This document shows, piece by piece, positions 7,637-14,761 of a DNA stretch of 29,979 bases (the first letter of the stretch is position 1; each line of letters starts with the position of its first letter). Origin of the DNA: DATILI01 sp035476635 (lineage in GTDB: Bacteria; Pseudomonadota; Gammaproteobacteria; Burkholderiales; Burkholderiaceae_C). The DNA is taken from NCBI GenBank assembly GCA_035476635.1, contig DATILI010000316.1, positions 1 to 29,979 of the forward strand. The letters are read 5' to 3'. Below the pieces are notes generated by a model. The model had not been told where the DNA came from, made no database searches, and saw nothing but the letters and a program-made list of their open reading frames with translations. A program made the translations under genes and the position numbers.

Positions 7637-8509
7637 ATGAACACTTTGACGCTTGACCCGCCGGTGCAAAGCGCCCGCCGACCCAGAAAGGGCATGTCGT
7701 CCTGGGAATTCTGGGGCCTGGTGCTGCTTGTTCCCTATACCCTGGTGTTTCTGATTTTTGTGCTGTATCCGGTGGGATATGGCCTTTGGCTGGCACGCGC
7801 GCCCGCGAGTTACGTCAAGTTGTTCGACGACCCGATCTTTCTCCGTACGCTTGTCAACACCCTGATCTTCCTGGTGGTTGGCATCAACCTGAAGATGCTG
7901 GTGGCGCTGTTCCTGTCGGGATTCTTTGTGCAGACCCGCACCTGGATCAAATGGCTCTCGATGCTGTTCATCCTGCCCTGGGCGGTGCCGTCGATTCCCA
8001 CGATTTTGTCGATGCGCTTCATGCTGAACCCGGAGTGGGGCGTCATCAATACCCTGATTTTCAAACTGAGCGGGGCCGACGGTCCCAACTGGCTCAACGA
8101 TCCCACGCTGGCCCTGTCGTTCTCGATCCTCGCGCACATCTGGAAGTCCTTGCCGTTCTGGACCCTGATCCTGGTTGCGGCGCGCCTGGCGATTCCCGCC
8201 GAGCAATATGAAGCCGCATCGGTCGATGGCGCGACGAACTGGCAGAAATTCAAGTTCATCACCTGGCCCTCGCTGAAGACGGTCTACCTGACTTCGACAC
8301 TGCTGTCGACCATCTGGACGCTGGGGGACTTCAACAGCGTCTACCTGCTCACCGGAGGCGGTCCGGCGGACCTGACCCACGTGCTGGCTACGCTGGGCAT
8401 CCGCTACCTGCGGCTTGACCAGATCGAACTGGCGATGGCCTCCATCGTCGTGGCAATGCCGATGGTGCTGCCACTGGTCTACTTCATGATGAGGCGCCTG
8501 TCCAAATGA
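7637..8509 (+). CDS. ABC importer permease, subunit 1 (MalF/UgpA-like)
   Basis: This 290-residue inner-membrane protein has about six hydrophobic segments. The first (about 25-50) is followed by a large first loop, and the diagnostic cytoplasmic EAA loop reads EQYEAASVDGATNWQKFKFITWP, the site that docks onto the ATPase. The C-terminal TGGGPADLTHVLAT region is typical of MalF/UgpA-type sugar permeases. It forms the channel with the next gene product; the two genes overlap by ATGA, ensuring coupled translation. The protein is in the usual length range and appears intact. Confidence 0.9.
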   Translation: MNTLTLDPPVQSARRPRKGMSSWEFWGLVLLVPYTLVFLIFVLYPVGYGLWLARAPASYVKLFDDPIFLRTLVNTLIFLVVGINLKMLVALFLSGFFVQTRTWIKWLSMLFILPWAVPSIPTILSMRFMLNPEWGVINTLIFKLSGADGPNWLNDPTLALSFSILAHIWKSLPFWTLILVAARLAIPAEQYEAASVDGATNWQKFKFITWPSLKTVYLTSTLLSTIWTLGDFNSVYLLTGGGPADLTHVLATLGIRYLRLDQIELAMASIVVAMPMVLPLVYFMMRRLSK

Positions 8510-9357
8510 AACGATTGACCTTCAAGCAGGTGTCCACCGAGGCCAAGCTGCTGCTGATCGGTATTCCGGTGCTGCTGTGGACCATGATTCCGGTTTACCA
8601 CCTGTTCCTGTTCGCCATTTCGCCGCGCGATCAAGCCACCTCGGGGCGCCTGTGGCCCAAGGATCCGACGCTGGACAACTTCCGCATCGTGATGGAGCAA
8701 AAGCACTTCTACCTGCACCACTTCTGGCAGCAGTTGGCCAATTCGGTCCTGATCGCGTTCGCGGTCGCCGGCATCACCCTGTTCATCGCGACGACGGCCG
8801 CCTTTGCCATCAGCCGCCTGAAGGTGCGCGGCGGGCGGACCGTCATGAACATGGCACTGTTCACCTACTTCATTCCCGCGGCCTTCCTGGCGGTGCCGAT
8901 GTACAAGACCATGGGCAACTATGGCTTGCTCAACAGCCAATGGTCCCTGATCCTGGCGATGGTCACCATCGCTTCGCCCTACTGCATCTGGGTGCTCAAG
9001 CAGGCGTCGGACAAGCTGCCGTACGAACTGGATGAAGCGGCAAAGATGGATGGCGCCTCGCCGATGCAACTGTTCCGCCTGGTCTATGTGCCATTGATGG
9101 TGCCGTCCCTCGTTGCTGTGGGCACCTACGCATTGCTGCTGGCCTGGAACGAGTACCTGTATGCCTTCTTGCTGCTGTCCGGCGAAACCAGCATCACCCT
9201 GGGTGTGGCCTTGGGCAACTTCCTGGCGGCCGATGATTCCCCGTGGGAGCTGCTGATGACCACCGGCCTGATCTACGCGCTGCCTCCGGCTGCGATCTAC
9301 TACACGTTCAAGCGCTACATGGTGTCCGGCCTCACGGCGGGCGCGGTGAAAAGCTAG
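8506..9357 (+). CDS. ABC importer permease, subunit 2 (MalG/UgpE-like)
   Basis: The 283-residue membrane protein pairs with the previous permease. Its EAA loop reads ELDEAAKMDGASPMQLFRLVYVPLM, and the final helix and KRYMVSGLTAGAVK tail are typical of MalG-type subunits. The start ATG overlaps the stop of subunit 1 (ATGA, 8506-8509). The stop codon TAG (9355-9357) is formed by the left edge of the inverted-repeat element that follows. Removing the element with one copy of the flanking TA would leave TAA at the same codon, so the protein end has not been altered by the insertion. Confidence 0.9.
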   Translation: MKRLTFKQVSTEAKLLLIGIPVLLWTMIPVYHLFLFAISPRDQATSGRLWPKDPTLDNFRIVMEQKHFYLHHFWQQLANSVLIAFAVAGITLFIATTAAFAISRLKVRGGRTVMNMALFTYFIPAAFLAVPMYKTMGNYGLLNSQWSLILAMVTIASPYCIWVLKQASDKLPYELDEAAKMDGASPMQLFRLVYVPLMVPSLVAVGTYALLLAWNEYLYAFLLLSGETSITLGVALGNFLAADDSPWELLMTTGLIYALPPAAIYYTFKRYMVSGLTAGAVKS

Positions 9358-9382
9358 GGCCTGTTCGCACTATTTTTGCCAG
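9355..9382 (+). repeat. Left terminal inverted repeat of the MITE-like element
   Basis: 28 nt beginning TAGGGCCTGTTC and ending TTTTTGCCAG. It pairs with 9598-9625 at 27 of 28 positions. The first two bases (TA) may be target DNA and not part of the element. Confidence 0.85.
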
Positions 9383-9386
9383 ATGC

Positions 9387-9486
9387 GTTGCGATCAAAAA
9401 GGGCCAGGCGCAAGGCGCCAAACGAAGCTGGGGTTCAGCCCCAGCGAGGCTTGGCAACGCCGCGGATGGCCCTTTTTGATCGCAAC
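9387..9486 (+). repeat. Internal hairpin arm 1 of the element
   Basis: A perfect 20-bp stem (9387-9406 with 9467-9486) contains an A5-GGGCC / GGCCC-T5 arrangement, the shape of a bidirectional terminator but with a 60-nt interior. Inside are GCCAA/TTGGC (9417-9421, 9451-9455) and an apical GCTGGGG/CCCCAGC hairpin (9427-9433, 9439-9445) with a 5-nt loop. Confidence 0.8.
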
Positions 9487-9493
9487 CCGCAGG

Positions 9494-9594
9494 GAACGTA
9501 GTGAAAGCCGCGCCACTCGTTGTTGCGTTCCTAGCCCAGGCGGTCAGCCTGGGCGTCGTCACGCGCCTAGATTGGCGCGGCTTTCACTACGTTC
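9494..9594 (+). repeat. Internal hairpin arm 2 of the element
   Basis: A perfect 22-bp stem (9494-9515 with 9573-9594) encloses 57 nt. The apical hairpin GCCCAGGC/GCCTGGGC (9534-9541, 9547-9554) has a 5-nt loop. Architecture parallels arm 1 although the sequences differ. Confidence 0.8.
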
Positions 9595-9597
9595 GCA

Positions 9598-9625
9598 CTG
9601 GCAAAAATAGTGTGAACAGGCCCTA
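9598..9625 (-). repeat. Right terminal inverted repeat of the MITE-like element
   Basis: The reverse complement of 9355-9382 except for one position. It is followed by A9626, so that TA plus this A would restore a TAA stop if the element were removed. Confidence 0.85.
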
Positions 9626-9647
9626 ACCAACCGAGTTCTCAATACCT

Positions 9648-10721
9648 ATGGCTTCCGTTTCGTTTCGCACCATTGAAAAGACTTTTGGCAAGATCAAGAT
9701 CATCCACGGCATCAGTTTCGACATCGCCGATGGCGAGTTCGTGGTGCTGGTCGGCCCGTCGGGCTGTGGCAAGTCCACGCTGCTGCGCATGCTCGCGGGG
9801 CTGGAGGATATCAGCGGGGGCGAGATCGCCATCGACGACCGGGTGATCAACGACCTGGATTCCAAGGATCGCGATATCGCCATGGTGTTCCAGAGCTACG
9901 CGCTCTATCCGCACATGACGGTGCGCGAGAACATGGCCTTCAGCCTCAAGCTGCGCAAGGCAGACAACGCCTTGACGGACCAGCGCGTGGGCGACGCGGC
10001 GCGCATTCTGAATCTCGATGCCTTGCTCGATCGCTTTCCACGCGAGTTGTCGGGCGGGCAGCGCCAGCGCGTCGCCATGGGGCGGGCCATCGTGCGCGAC
10101 CCGAAGGTCTTCCTGTTCGACGAACCGCTGTCCAATCTGGACGCCAAGCTGCGCGTGGCCATGCGCGCGGAGATCAAGTCGCTGCATCACCGCCTGAAGA
10201 CGACCACGGTGTATGTGACGCACGACCAGATCGAGGCCATGACCATGGCCGACCGGATCGTGGTCATGCACGACGGCATCGTCGAGCAGATCGGCACGCC
10301 GCTGGAGCTGTTTGACCGGCCCGGCAACCTGTTCGTCGCGCAGTTCATCGGATCGCCGGCCATGAACGTGCTTCAAGGCCGCTTGCGCAAGGAGGACGGC
10401 CGCTGCTGGGTCGATGCGCAAGGTGCTTCCTGGCCGGCTCCCGTGGACACGACAGCGCAGGATGGGCAGGCGGTGCACTACGGCATTCGTCCGGGCGACA
10501 TCAGCCTGTCGACCAACGGCAGCGGCATCGCGGCCCAGGTCATCGTGGTCGAACCCACGGGCGCCGAGACCGAGCTTCTACTGCAAGTGGGCGATGCCCA
10601 GCTGACCCTGGTGATGCATGGCCGTACCAGTGTGGACGCGGACCAGATGGTCATGATTGACGTGGATGTGGGCAAGGCGCACCTGTTCGACGTCGGCAAC
10701 GGCACGCGGTTGGTCGCATGA
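9648..10721 (+). CDS. ABC importer ATPase (MalK/UgpC/SmoK-like)
   Basis: The 357-residue protein has Walker A GPSGCGKST (36-44), Q-loop VFQSYALYPHM, signature LSGGQRQR, Walker B VFLFDEPLSNLD and the switch His in VTHDQIEAM. It powers the two permeases. The C-terminal part (about 235-357) is the TOBE-type regulatory domain of the CUT1 sugar-importer ATPases (GIRPGDI is a typical motif). Sequence and gene order make it the partner of the permeases at 7637-9357, although the inverted-repeat element now lies between. Without the element the permease stop and this ATG would be about 21 nt apart. No strong ribosome site precedes the ATG. Its stop overlaps the SDR start by ATGA. Confidence 0.92.
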   Translation: MASVSFRTIEKTFGKIKIIHGISFDIADGEFVVLVGPSGCGKSTLLRMLAGLEDISGGEIAIDDRVINDLDSKDRDIAMVFQSYALYPHMTVRENMAFSLKLRKADNALTDQRVGDAARILNLDALLDRFPRELSGGQRQRVAMGRAIVRDPKVFLFDEPLSNLDAKLRVAMRAEIKSLHHRLKTTTVYVTHDQIEAMTMADRIVVMHDGIVEQIGTPLELFDRPGNLFVAQFIGSPAMNVLQGRLRKEDGRCWVDAQGASWPAPVDTTAQDGQAVHYGIRPGDISLSTNGSGIAAQVIVVEPTGAETELLLQVGDAQLTLVMHGRTSVDADQMVMIDVDVGKAHLFDVGNGTRLVA

Positions 10722-11488
10722 TTTCCGATCTGTTCAGGCTTGACGGCCGGGTGGCGCTGGTGACCGGTTCGTCCGGCGGCATTGGCCTGGCACTGGCGCG
10801 CGGGCTGGCGCAGGCCGGCGCGCGCATCGTACTCAACGGCCGCGATGCGCAGAAGCTGGCGGCGGCAGCCGATGGCTTGCGCGGCGAGGGTCTGGCCGAA
10901 GTTCACGCCAAGGCCTTCGACGTGACCAAGGCGAAGGCGGTGGAACAGGCGGTGCAGGAGATCGAACGCGACATCGGCGCCATCGACATCCTCGTCAACA
11001 ATGCCGGCATGCAGCGCCGCGCGCCGCTGGAGGAGTTTTCGCACGAAGACTGGCATGCGCTCATGCGTACCAACCTGGACAGTGTGTTCTTCGTCGGCCA
11101 GGCTGTGGCGCGCAAGATGATTCCCCGCCGGCGCGGAAAAATCATCAACATCTGCTCGGTCCAAAGCGAGCTGGGTCGGCCGAACATCGCGCCCTACACC
11201 GCCAGCAAGGGCGCGGTCAAGATGCTGACCAAGGGCATGGCGATCGACTGGGGTCCGCACGGCATCAATGTCAATGGCCTGGGCCCGGGCTATTTCAAGA
11301 CCGAGCTCACCGAAAAGCTGGTGAACGATGCGCCTTTCAGCGCCTGGCTGACCGGCCGCACGCCGTCCAGGCGCTGGGGCGAGGTGGATGAACTGGCCGG
11401 TGCGGCGGTGTTTCTTGCGAGCGATGCGGCCAGTTTTGTCAACGGCCACGTCTTGTATGTGGATGGCGGTGTCACCGCTACTTTGTAA
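10718..11488 (+). CDS. idnO: SDR oxidoreductase, probable gluconate 5-dehydrogenase (5-keto-D-gluconate reductase)
   Basis: This 256-residue classical short-chain dehydrogenase has the cofactor motif TGSSGGIG (16-23), the NNAG motif, and a catalytic Ser in CSVQSELGRPN with the YTASK Tyr/Lys pair. The opening LFRLDGRVALVTG, the SVQSELGRP active-site stretch and the GPGYFKTELT region match the IdnO/gluconate 5-dehydrogenase group, which interconverts 5-keto-D-gluconate and D-gluconate. The next gene encodes an L-idonate 5-dehydrogenase-like protein, the classic partner that makes 5-ketogluconate. Translation is coupled to the ATPase gene (ATGA overlap). The exact substrate is inferred; related SDRs act on other keto sugars. 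Confidence 0.8.
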   Translation: MISDLFRLDGRVALVTGSSGGIGLALARGLAQAGARIVLNGRDAQKLAAAADGLRGEGLAEVHAKAFDVTKAKAVEQAVQEIERDIGAIDILVNNAGMQRRAPLEEFSHEDWHALMRTNLDSVFFVGQAVARKMIPRRRGKIINICSVQSELGRPNIAPYTASKGAVKMLTKGMAIDWGPHGINVNGLGPGYFKTELTEKLVNDAPFSAWLTGRTPSRRWGEVDELAGAAVFLASDAASFVNGHVLYVDGGVTATL

Positions 11489-11502
11489 AAGAGGCAATAG
11501 CT

Positions 11503-12567
11503 ATGCGCGCCCTGGTCTGCCACGCCCCCCTGGACTTGCGTCTGGACAACTTTGAACCTGAGCCTTTGGGTCCGCATCAGCTGCGCGTGCGCGTGGCCTT
11601 TGGCGGCATCTGCGGTTCCGACCTGCATTACTTCCAGAATGGCGGCTTCGGTACGGTGCGCATCAAGGAGCCGATGGTGCTGGGGCACGAGGTGTCCGGC
11701 ATCGTCGACGCCGTGGGCAGCGAAGTCACGGGCATGCGGGCTGGCCAGCGCATCGCGATTTCTCCTTCGCGTCCCTGCGGTGTTTGCCGGTTCTGCCAGC
11801 GTGGCCACCACAACCACTGCCTGGACATGCGCTTCTACGGCAGCGCGATGCGCTTCCCGCACGTGCAAGGGGCGTTTCGGCAAGCGCTGGTGATCGACGC
11901 GGCGCAGGCGCACGCCATCGCGGACGACCTGCCGCTGTCCCATGCGGCCCTGGCCGAGCCCCTGTCGGTCGGCCTGCACGCCATCGAGCGCGCCGGCTCG
12001 GTGTTCGGCAAGAACGTGCTGGTCACCGGCTGCGGCCCCATCGGTGCTTTGCTGATTGCCGGCCTGCGCCGCGCCGGAGCCGCCCGCATCGTGGCGGCGG
12101 ACATCGCCGCGCTGCCGCTGGCCTGCGCCTTGAAAATGGGCGCGGACGAAACCATCAACCTGGTTGAAGATCCCGCCGGCCTGGCGCCCTATGCCGCGAG
12201 CAAGGGCTTGTTCGATGTCATGTTCGAGGCCTCGGGCAGCGACAAGGCTCTGCGCGCCGGCCTGGAGGTCGTGGCGCCGCGCGGCGTGATCGTGAGCATC
12301 GGGCTGGGTGGTGACATCAGCCTGCCGCTGAACATGATCGTCGGCAAGGAAATCGACTTGCGCGGCACCTTCCGCTTTCACTCCGAGTTTGCCGTTGCGG
12401 TCAGCTTTCTGAACCAGCGCCTGGTCGACGGCAGCCCGGTCATCTCGGACATCGTCGCCTTCGATCGCGCCACCGAAGCGTTCACGCTCGCCGGCGACAA
12501 GAGCAAATCGATGAAAGTCCAGATCGCCTTCGACGGTACGCTTGAAGACAGCGCGCTTGAAGCATGA
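11503..12567 (+). CDS. idnD: Zinc alcohol dehydrogenase, probable L-idonate 5-dehydrogenase
   Basis: The 354-residue medium-chain dehydrogenase has catalytic-zinc residues Cys37 (GGICGSDLHY) and His61-Glu62 (GHEVSG). The structural-zinc cysteines are all present at 92, 95, 98 and 106 (CGVCRFCQRGHHNHC). A Rossmann motif VTGCGPIGALL follows. The HYFQNGGFGTVRIKEPMVLG and FYGSAMRFPHVQGAF segments are characteristic of the IdnD group, which oxidises L-idonate to 5-keto-D-gluconate. With the SDR before it this makes a two-step idonate-to-gluconate conversion. A GAGG ribosome site lies upstream, and the gene starts 14 nt after the SDR stop. A sorbitol/xylitol-type substrate is the main alternative. 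Confidence 0.82.
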   Translation: MRALVCHAPLDLRLDNFEPEPLGPHQLRVRVAFGGICGSDLHYFQNGGFGTVRIKEPMVLGHEVSGIVDAVGSEVTGMRAGQRIAISPSRPCGVCRFCQRGHHNHCLDMRFYGSAMRFPHVQGAFRQALVIDAAQAHAIADDLPLSHAALAEPLSVGLHAIERAGSVFGKNVLVTGCGPIGALLIAGLRRAGAARIVAADIAALPLACALKMGADETINLVEDPAGLAPYAASKGLFDVMFEASGSDKALRAGLEVVAPRGVIVSIGLGGDISLPLNMIVGKEIDLRGTFRFHSEFAVAVSFLNQRLVDGSPVISDIVAFDRATEAFTLAGDKSKSMKVQIAFDGTLEDSALEA

Positions 12568-12574
12568 GGCCCAG

Positions 12575-12958
12575 ATGACCGCCTTCACCAAAGTTGTTCT
12601 TTTCACCGACACCGATGGCCGCGCGAAATTTCGCGAGGAGAGCGTGGCGCTGACCGAAGGCAACCCGCAGGCCTTGCTGTCTGCGGTGTTCGACTCTTCC
12701 GGCTACCAGCTGCGCCATAGCCCGGTAGGTTTTCGCAGCCAGTTTCATTGCACGGGCAGCCCGCAGTGGGTCTTCATCCTGGGTGGCCAGATGGAGATCG
12801 GCCTGCAGGATGGAAGCTCGCGCATCTTCAAGCCGGGTGGGCACTTTTACTCGGCCGACGTGCTGCCGGCGGGTGCGCAATTCGATCCAGCGGTCCATGG
12901 GCACTGGAGCCGGCAGCTCGGGCCGGACCCGCTGGCCACATTGTTTGTGCGGGGCTGA
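12575..12958 (+). CDS. Small cupin-like protein
   Basis: The 127-residue protein lies 7 nt after the idonate dehydrogenase stop. The middle and C-terminal part (QWVFILGGQMEIGLQDG, then SRIFKPGGHFYSADVLPAG) has the two-strand pattern and glycine turns of a single cupin barrel, with histidines in FHCTGSPQW and GGHFY that could contribute to metal binding, though the classical cupin metal motif is not complete. ATG 12575 is chosen over 12542, which would overlap the previous gene and add an unrelated tail. Function is unknown. Small cupins in sugar-acid clusters may act as epimerase/lyase helpers or ligand binders, but nothing in the sequence decides this. Confidence 0.75.
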   Translation: MTAFTKVVLFTDTDGRAKFREESVALTEGNPQALLSAVFDSSGYQLRHSPVGFRSQFHCTGSPQWVFILGGQMEIGLQDGSSRIFKPGGHFYSADVLPAGAQFDPAVHGHWSRQLGPDPLATLFVRG

Positions 12959-12974
12959 GCAACCGGGCCACAGC

Positions 12975-13694
12975 GTGATCAAGAACGTGCACGGCAGTAC
13001 GGTGGACCACCTGGGCGAAGCCATCGTCGCCGGCCGCTACGCCGAAGGCGCGTCGCTGCCGGCCGAACCCTTGCTCTGCATGGAGTTGGGCGTGAGCCGC
13101 ACGGTGATCCGTGAAGCCATCAAGACCCTCGTCGCGAGGGGGCTCGTCAGTACCGGCCCCAAGGTGGGCACGCGCGTGTTGGCGGCGGAGCAATGGAACT
13201 GGTTCGATGCCGATGTGGTCGTCTGGCAGACCAAGGCGGGCCTTACACCCGAATTCCTGCGCGACTTGCAGGACTTGCGCCGCGTGGTGGAACCGGCGGC
13301 CGTGCGCCTGGCGGCCGAACGCGCCACACCCCAGGACATTGCCGATATCGAGGCCGCCTATGCGGGCATGAAGCATGCGATCGAGGAGGGCGGCGACTAT
13401 GTGGCGTACGACCTGCGGTTCCACCAGGGCCTGCTGCGCGCGTGCCGCAACCGCATGATCGTGCAGATGAGCAAGGCCCTGGGTGCCTTGCTGCGCACCA
13501 GCTTCGAGCTTTCGACCTCGCGCCGTGACGGGCCCAAGCGCTCGTTGCCCTTGCACCGGGCGGTACTGGACGCCGTCGCCGCGCACCAGCCGGCCAAGGC
13601 CGAGCGCGCCATCCTGCAGCTCATCGACGGTGCGCGCGACGATATCGAGCAGGTGCTGGCGCTGCGGCGGGGCCCGCCCCCATTGCTTGCCTAG
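12975..13694 (+). CDS. FadR-type GntR transcriptional regulator, copy 2 (GTG start)
   Basis: The 239-residue protein begins with GTG at 12975, giving (M)IKNVHGSTVDHLGEAIVAGRY, which aligns residue for residue with the first regulator (5366). Winged-helix (ELGVSRTVIREAIKTLVARGLV) and FCD domain features (DLRFHQGLLRA, SLPLHRAVLDA) are the same. It lies 16 nt after the cupin stop and has no promoter of its own that can be seen, so it should be expressed from the catabolic operon. It has no AT-rich palindrome nearby. The two genes probably arose by duplication. They may recognise the same operator, with copy 2 giving feedback only when the operon is on. The stop codon overlaps the stop of the convergent gene in a CTAG. 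Confidence 0.9.
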   Translation: MIKNVHGSTVDHLGEAIVAGRYAEGASLPAEPLLCMELGVSRTVIREAIKTLVARGLVSTGPKVGTRVLAAEQWNWFDADVVVWQTKAGLTPEFLRDLQDLRRVVEPAAVRLAAERATPQDIADIEAAYAGMKHAIEEGGDYVAYDLRFHQGLLRACRNRMIVQMSKALGALLRTSFELSTSRRDGPKRSLPLHRAVLDAVAAHQPAKAERAILQLIDGARDDIEQVLALRRGPPPLLA

Positions 13695-14761
13695 GCGCCG
13701 GGCATCACCGTGCCCGAGGGCGGCAGCCGCAGGCGCAGCAGGGCCCGCACGAAACCGTGGTCGGAGCGGCTGCGGTCTCGGCCTTCGTGCAGGTGGTCGT
13801 TGAAGTAGTCGACCCGGCGCACATCGCCCAGGCTGAAGCGGCTGCCGGGTACGAATTCTTCGCTGACCAGGATCTGGTCCAGCACTTCCGGATAACCCTG
13901 GTGCACATGGGAATAGGCCACATCCTTCTTGAGCGCGGCCTCGCCCTGAACCTCATAGGCGTTGAAAAGAGCCACGTCGCGCGCCGCCTTGTTGTAGGCG
14001 ATTTCGGACGTGGAGGCCACCAGTTGCGTGGTGACGCTGTGCGGCGCGTCGTTGAAGTCGCCCATCACCACCAGCGGGTCGTGGGTTCGTTGCAGGAGGT
14101 CGATCACGATATGGCGCAAGGCGGTGGCTTCGGTGCCGCGCATGATCAAGGAGCGTAAGGTGGCCAGCGCCGCGACCTTGGGGTCGTCGCGGTCTTCCAA
14201 TGCGGCCCCCTGGACGTCCAGCAGGAACTTGGGGCGCTTGGATTTCAAGTGACAGGTCAGCACATGCAGGCGCTGGCCGTGCTTCATCCGCAGAGTGGCC
14301 AGCAGGGGCGGGCGCTCGAACCGGGTGTGCCGGCCGATGCCGGGAACGTCGATGGCCATGTCCTGCGGCAGGTCAGTGAAGGACTGCACCTGTTCAACGG
14401 GAAGCCGTGTGACCAGGCCGACGCGCGGTGTGCCTTGCGCGCCGGATTGCCCCGGCCCGTTTTCCGCGCCGGGAATGGCGACGGTCTTGTACTGCAGGCC
14501 GCTGCGGGCCAGCGCGCCCTTCAAGGCGTCTTCATCCCAGATTTCCTGAACGGCCAGCACATCGGCATTCAAGGTGCGCACACGCTGCCCGAGCCATTCG
14601 ATCTTGCGTTCGAATTCGGCCGAAGAGTACGGCTCCTGGTTGGCATAGAAAACGCGCCCGCTGTTGGCCAGGTTGAGCATGTTGCATGTGGCCACCATCA
14701 AGGTGGCGAAGGCGGGTGCATCCGGCATCGGCGGTGCCTGGCGTTGCTGCGGATCAGGCAT
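13691..14761 (-). CDS. Endonuclease/exonuclease/phosphatase family protein
   Basis: This 356-residue protein has the EEP-fold motifs in order: ATCNMLNL near the start, the metal-binding Glu in LAVQEIWD, TCHLKSK, GDFND and the C-terminal SDHGFV. These build a Mg-dependent phosphodiesterase/phosphatase active site like that of exonuclease III or sphingomyelinase-type enzymes. Substrate cannot be told; DNA, a phospholipid and a nucleotide are all possible. No convincing signal peptide is seen, so it is probably cytoplasmic. It overlaps the end of the NAD(P)-binding gene by 8 nt and is the last gene of that minus-strand run. It converges on gntR copy 2, sharing a CTAG that encodes both stops. Confidence 0.85.
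   Translation of the reverse strand: MPDPQQRQAPPMPDAPAFATLMVATCNMLNLANSGRVFYANQEPYSSAEFERKIEWLGQRVRTLNADVLAVQEIWDEDALKGALARSGLQYKTVAIPGAENGPGQSGAQGTPRVGLVTRLPVEQVQSFTDLPQDMAIDVPGIGRHTRFERPPLLATLRMKHGQRLHVLTCHLKSKRPKFLLDVQGAALEDRDDPKVAALATLRSLIMRGTEATALRHIVIDLLQRTHDPLVVMGDFNDAPHSVTTQLVASTSEIAYNKAARDVALFNAYEVQGEAALKKDVAYSHVHQGYPEVLDQILVSEEFVPGSRFSLGDVRRVDYFNDHLHEGRDRSRSDHGFVRALLRLRLPPSGTVMPGA

Larger units (their letters stand above)
9355..9625. mobile_element. 271-bp non-coding inverted-repeat element (MITE-like), three-way-junction fold
   Basis: The ends are 28-bp inverted repeats with one mismatch (9367 against 9613, a G-U pair in RNA). Inside are two more long perfect inverted repeats: 9387-9406 with 9467-9486 (20 bp) and 9494-9515 with 9573-9594 (22 bp). 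Each encloses about 60 nt with its own GC-rich apical hairpin. Junction strands are only 4, 7 and 3 nt, so the RNA or extruded DNA would be a compact three-way junction with about 180 of 271 nt paired. Both ends carry TA, a likely target duplication, inside the stop codon of the upstream permease. There is no transposase or credible reading frame. It looks like a non-autonomous miniature transposable element; the family that mobilises it cannot be named here. Confidence 0.8.

Noticed and set aside
9332..9610. Short open frames on both strands inside the inverted-repeat element
   Set aside because: Each crosses stems and hairpins, has no ribosome site and no similarity between repeats at the protein level; the structure is explained by base pairing.
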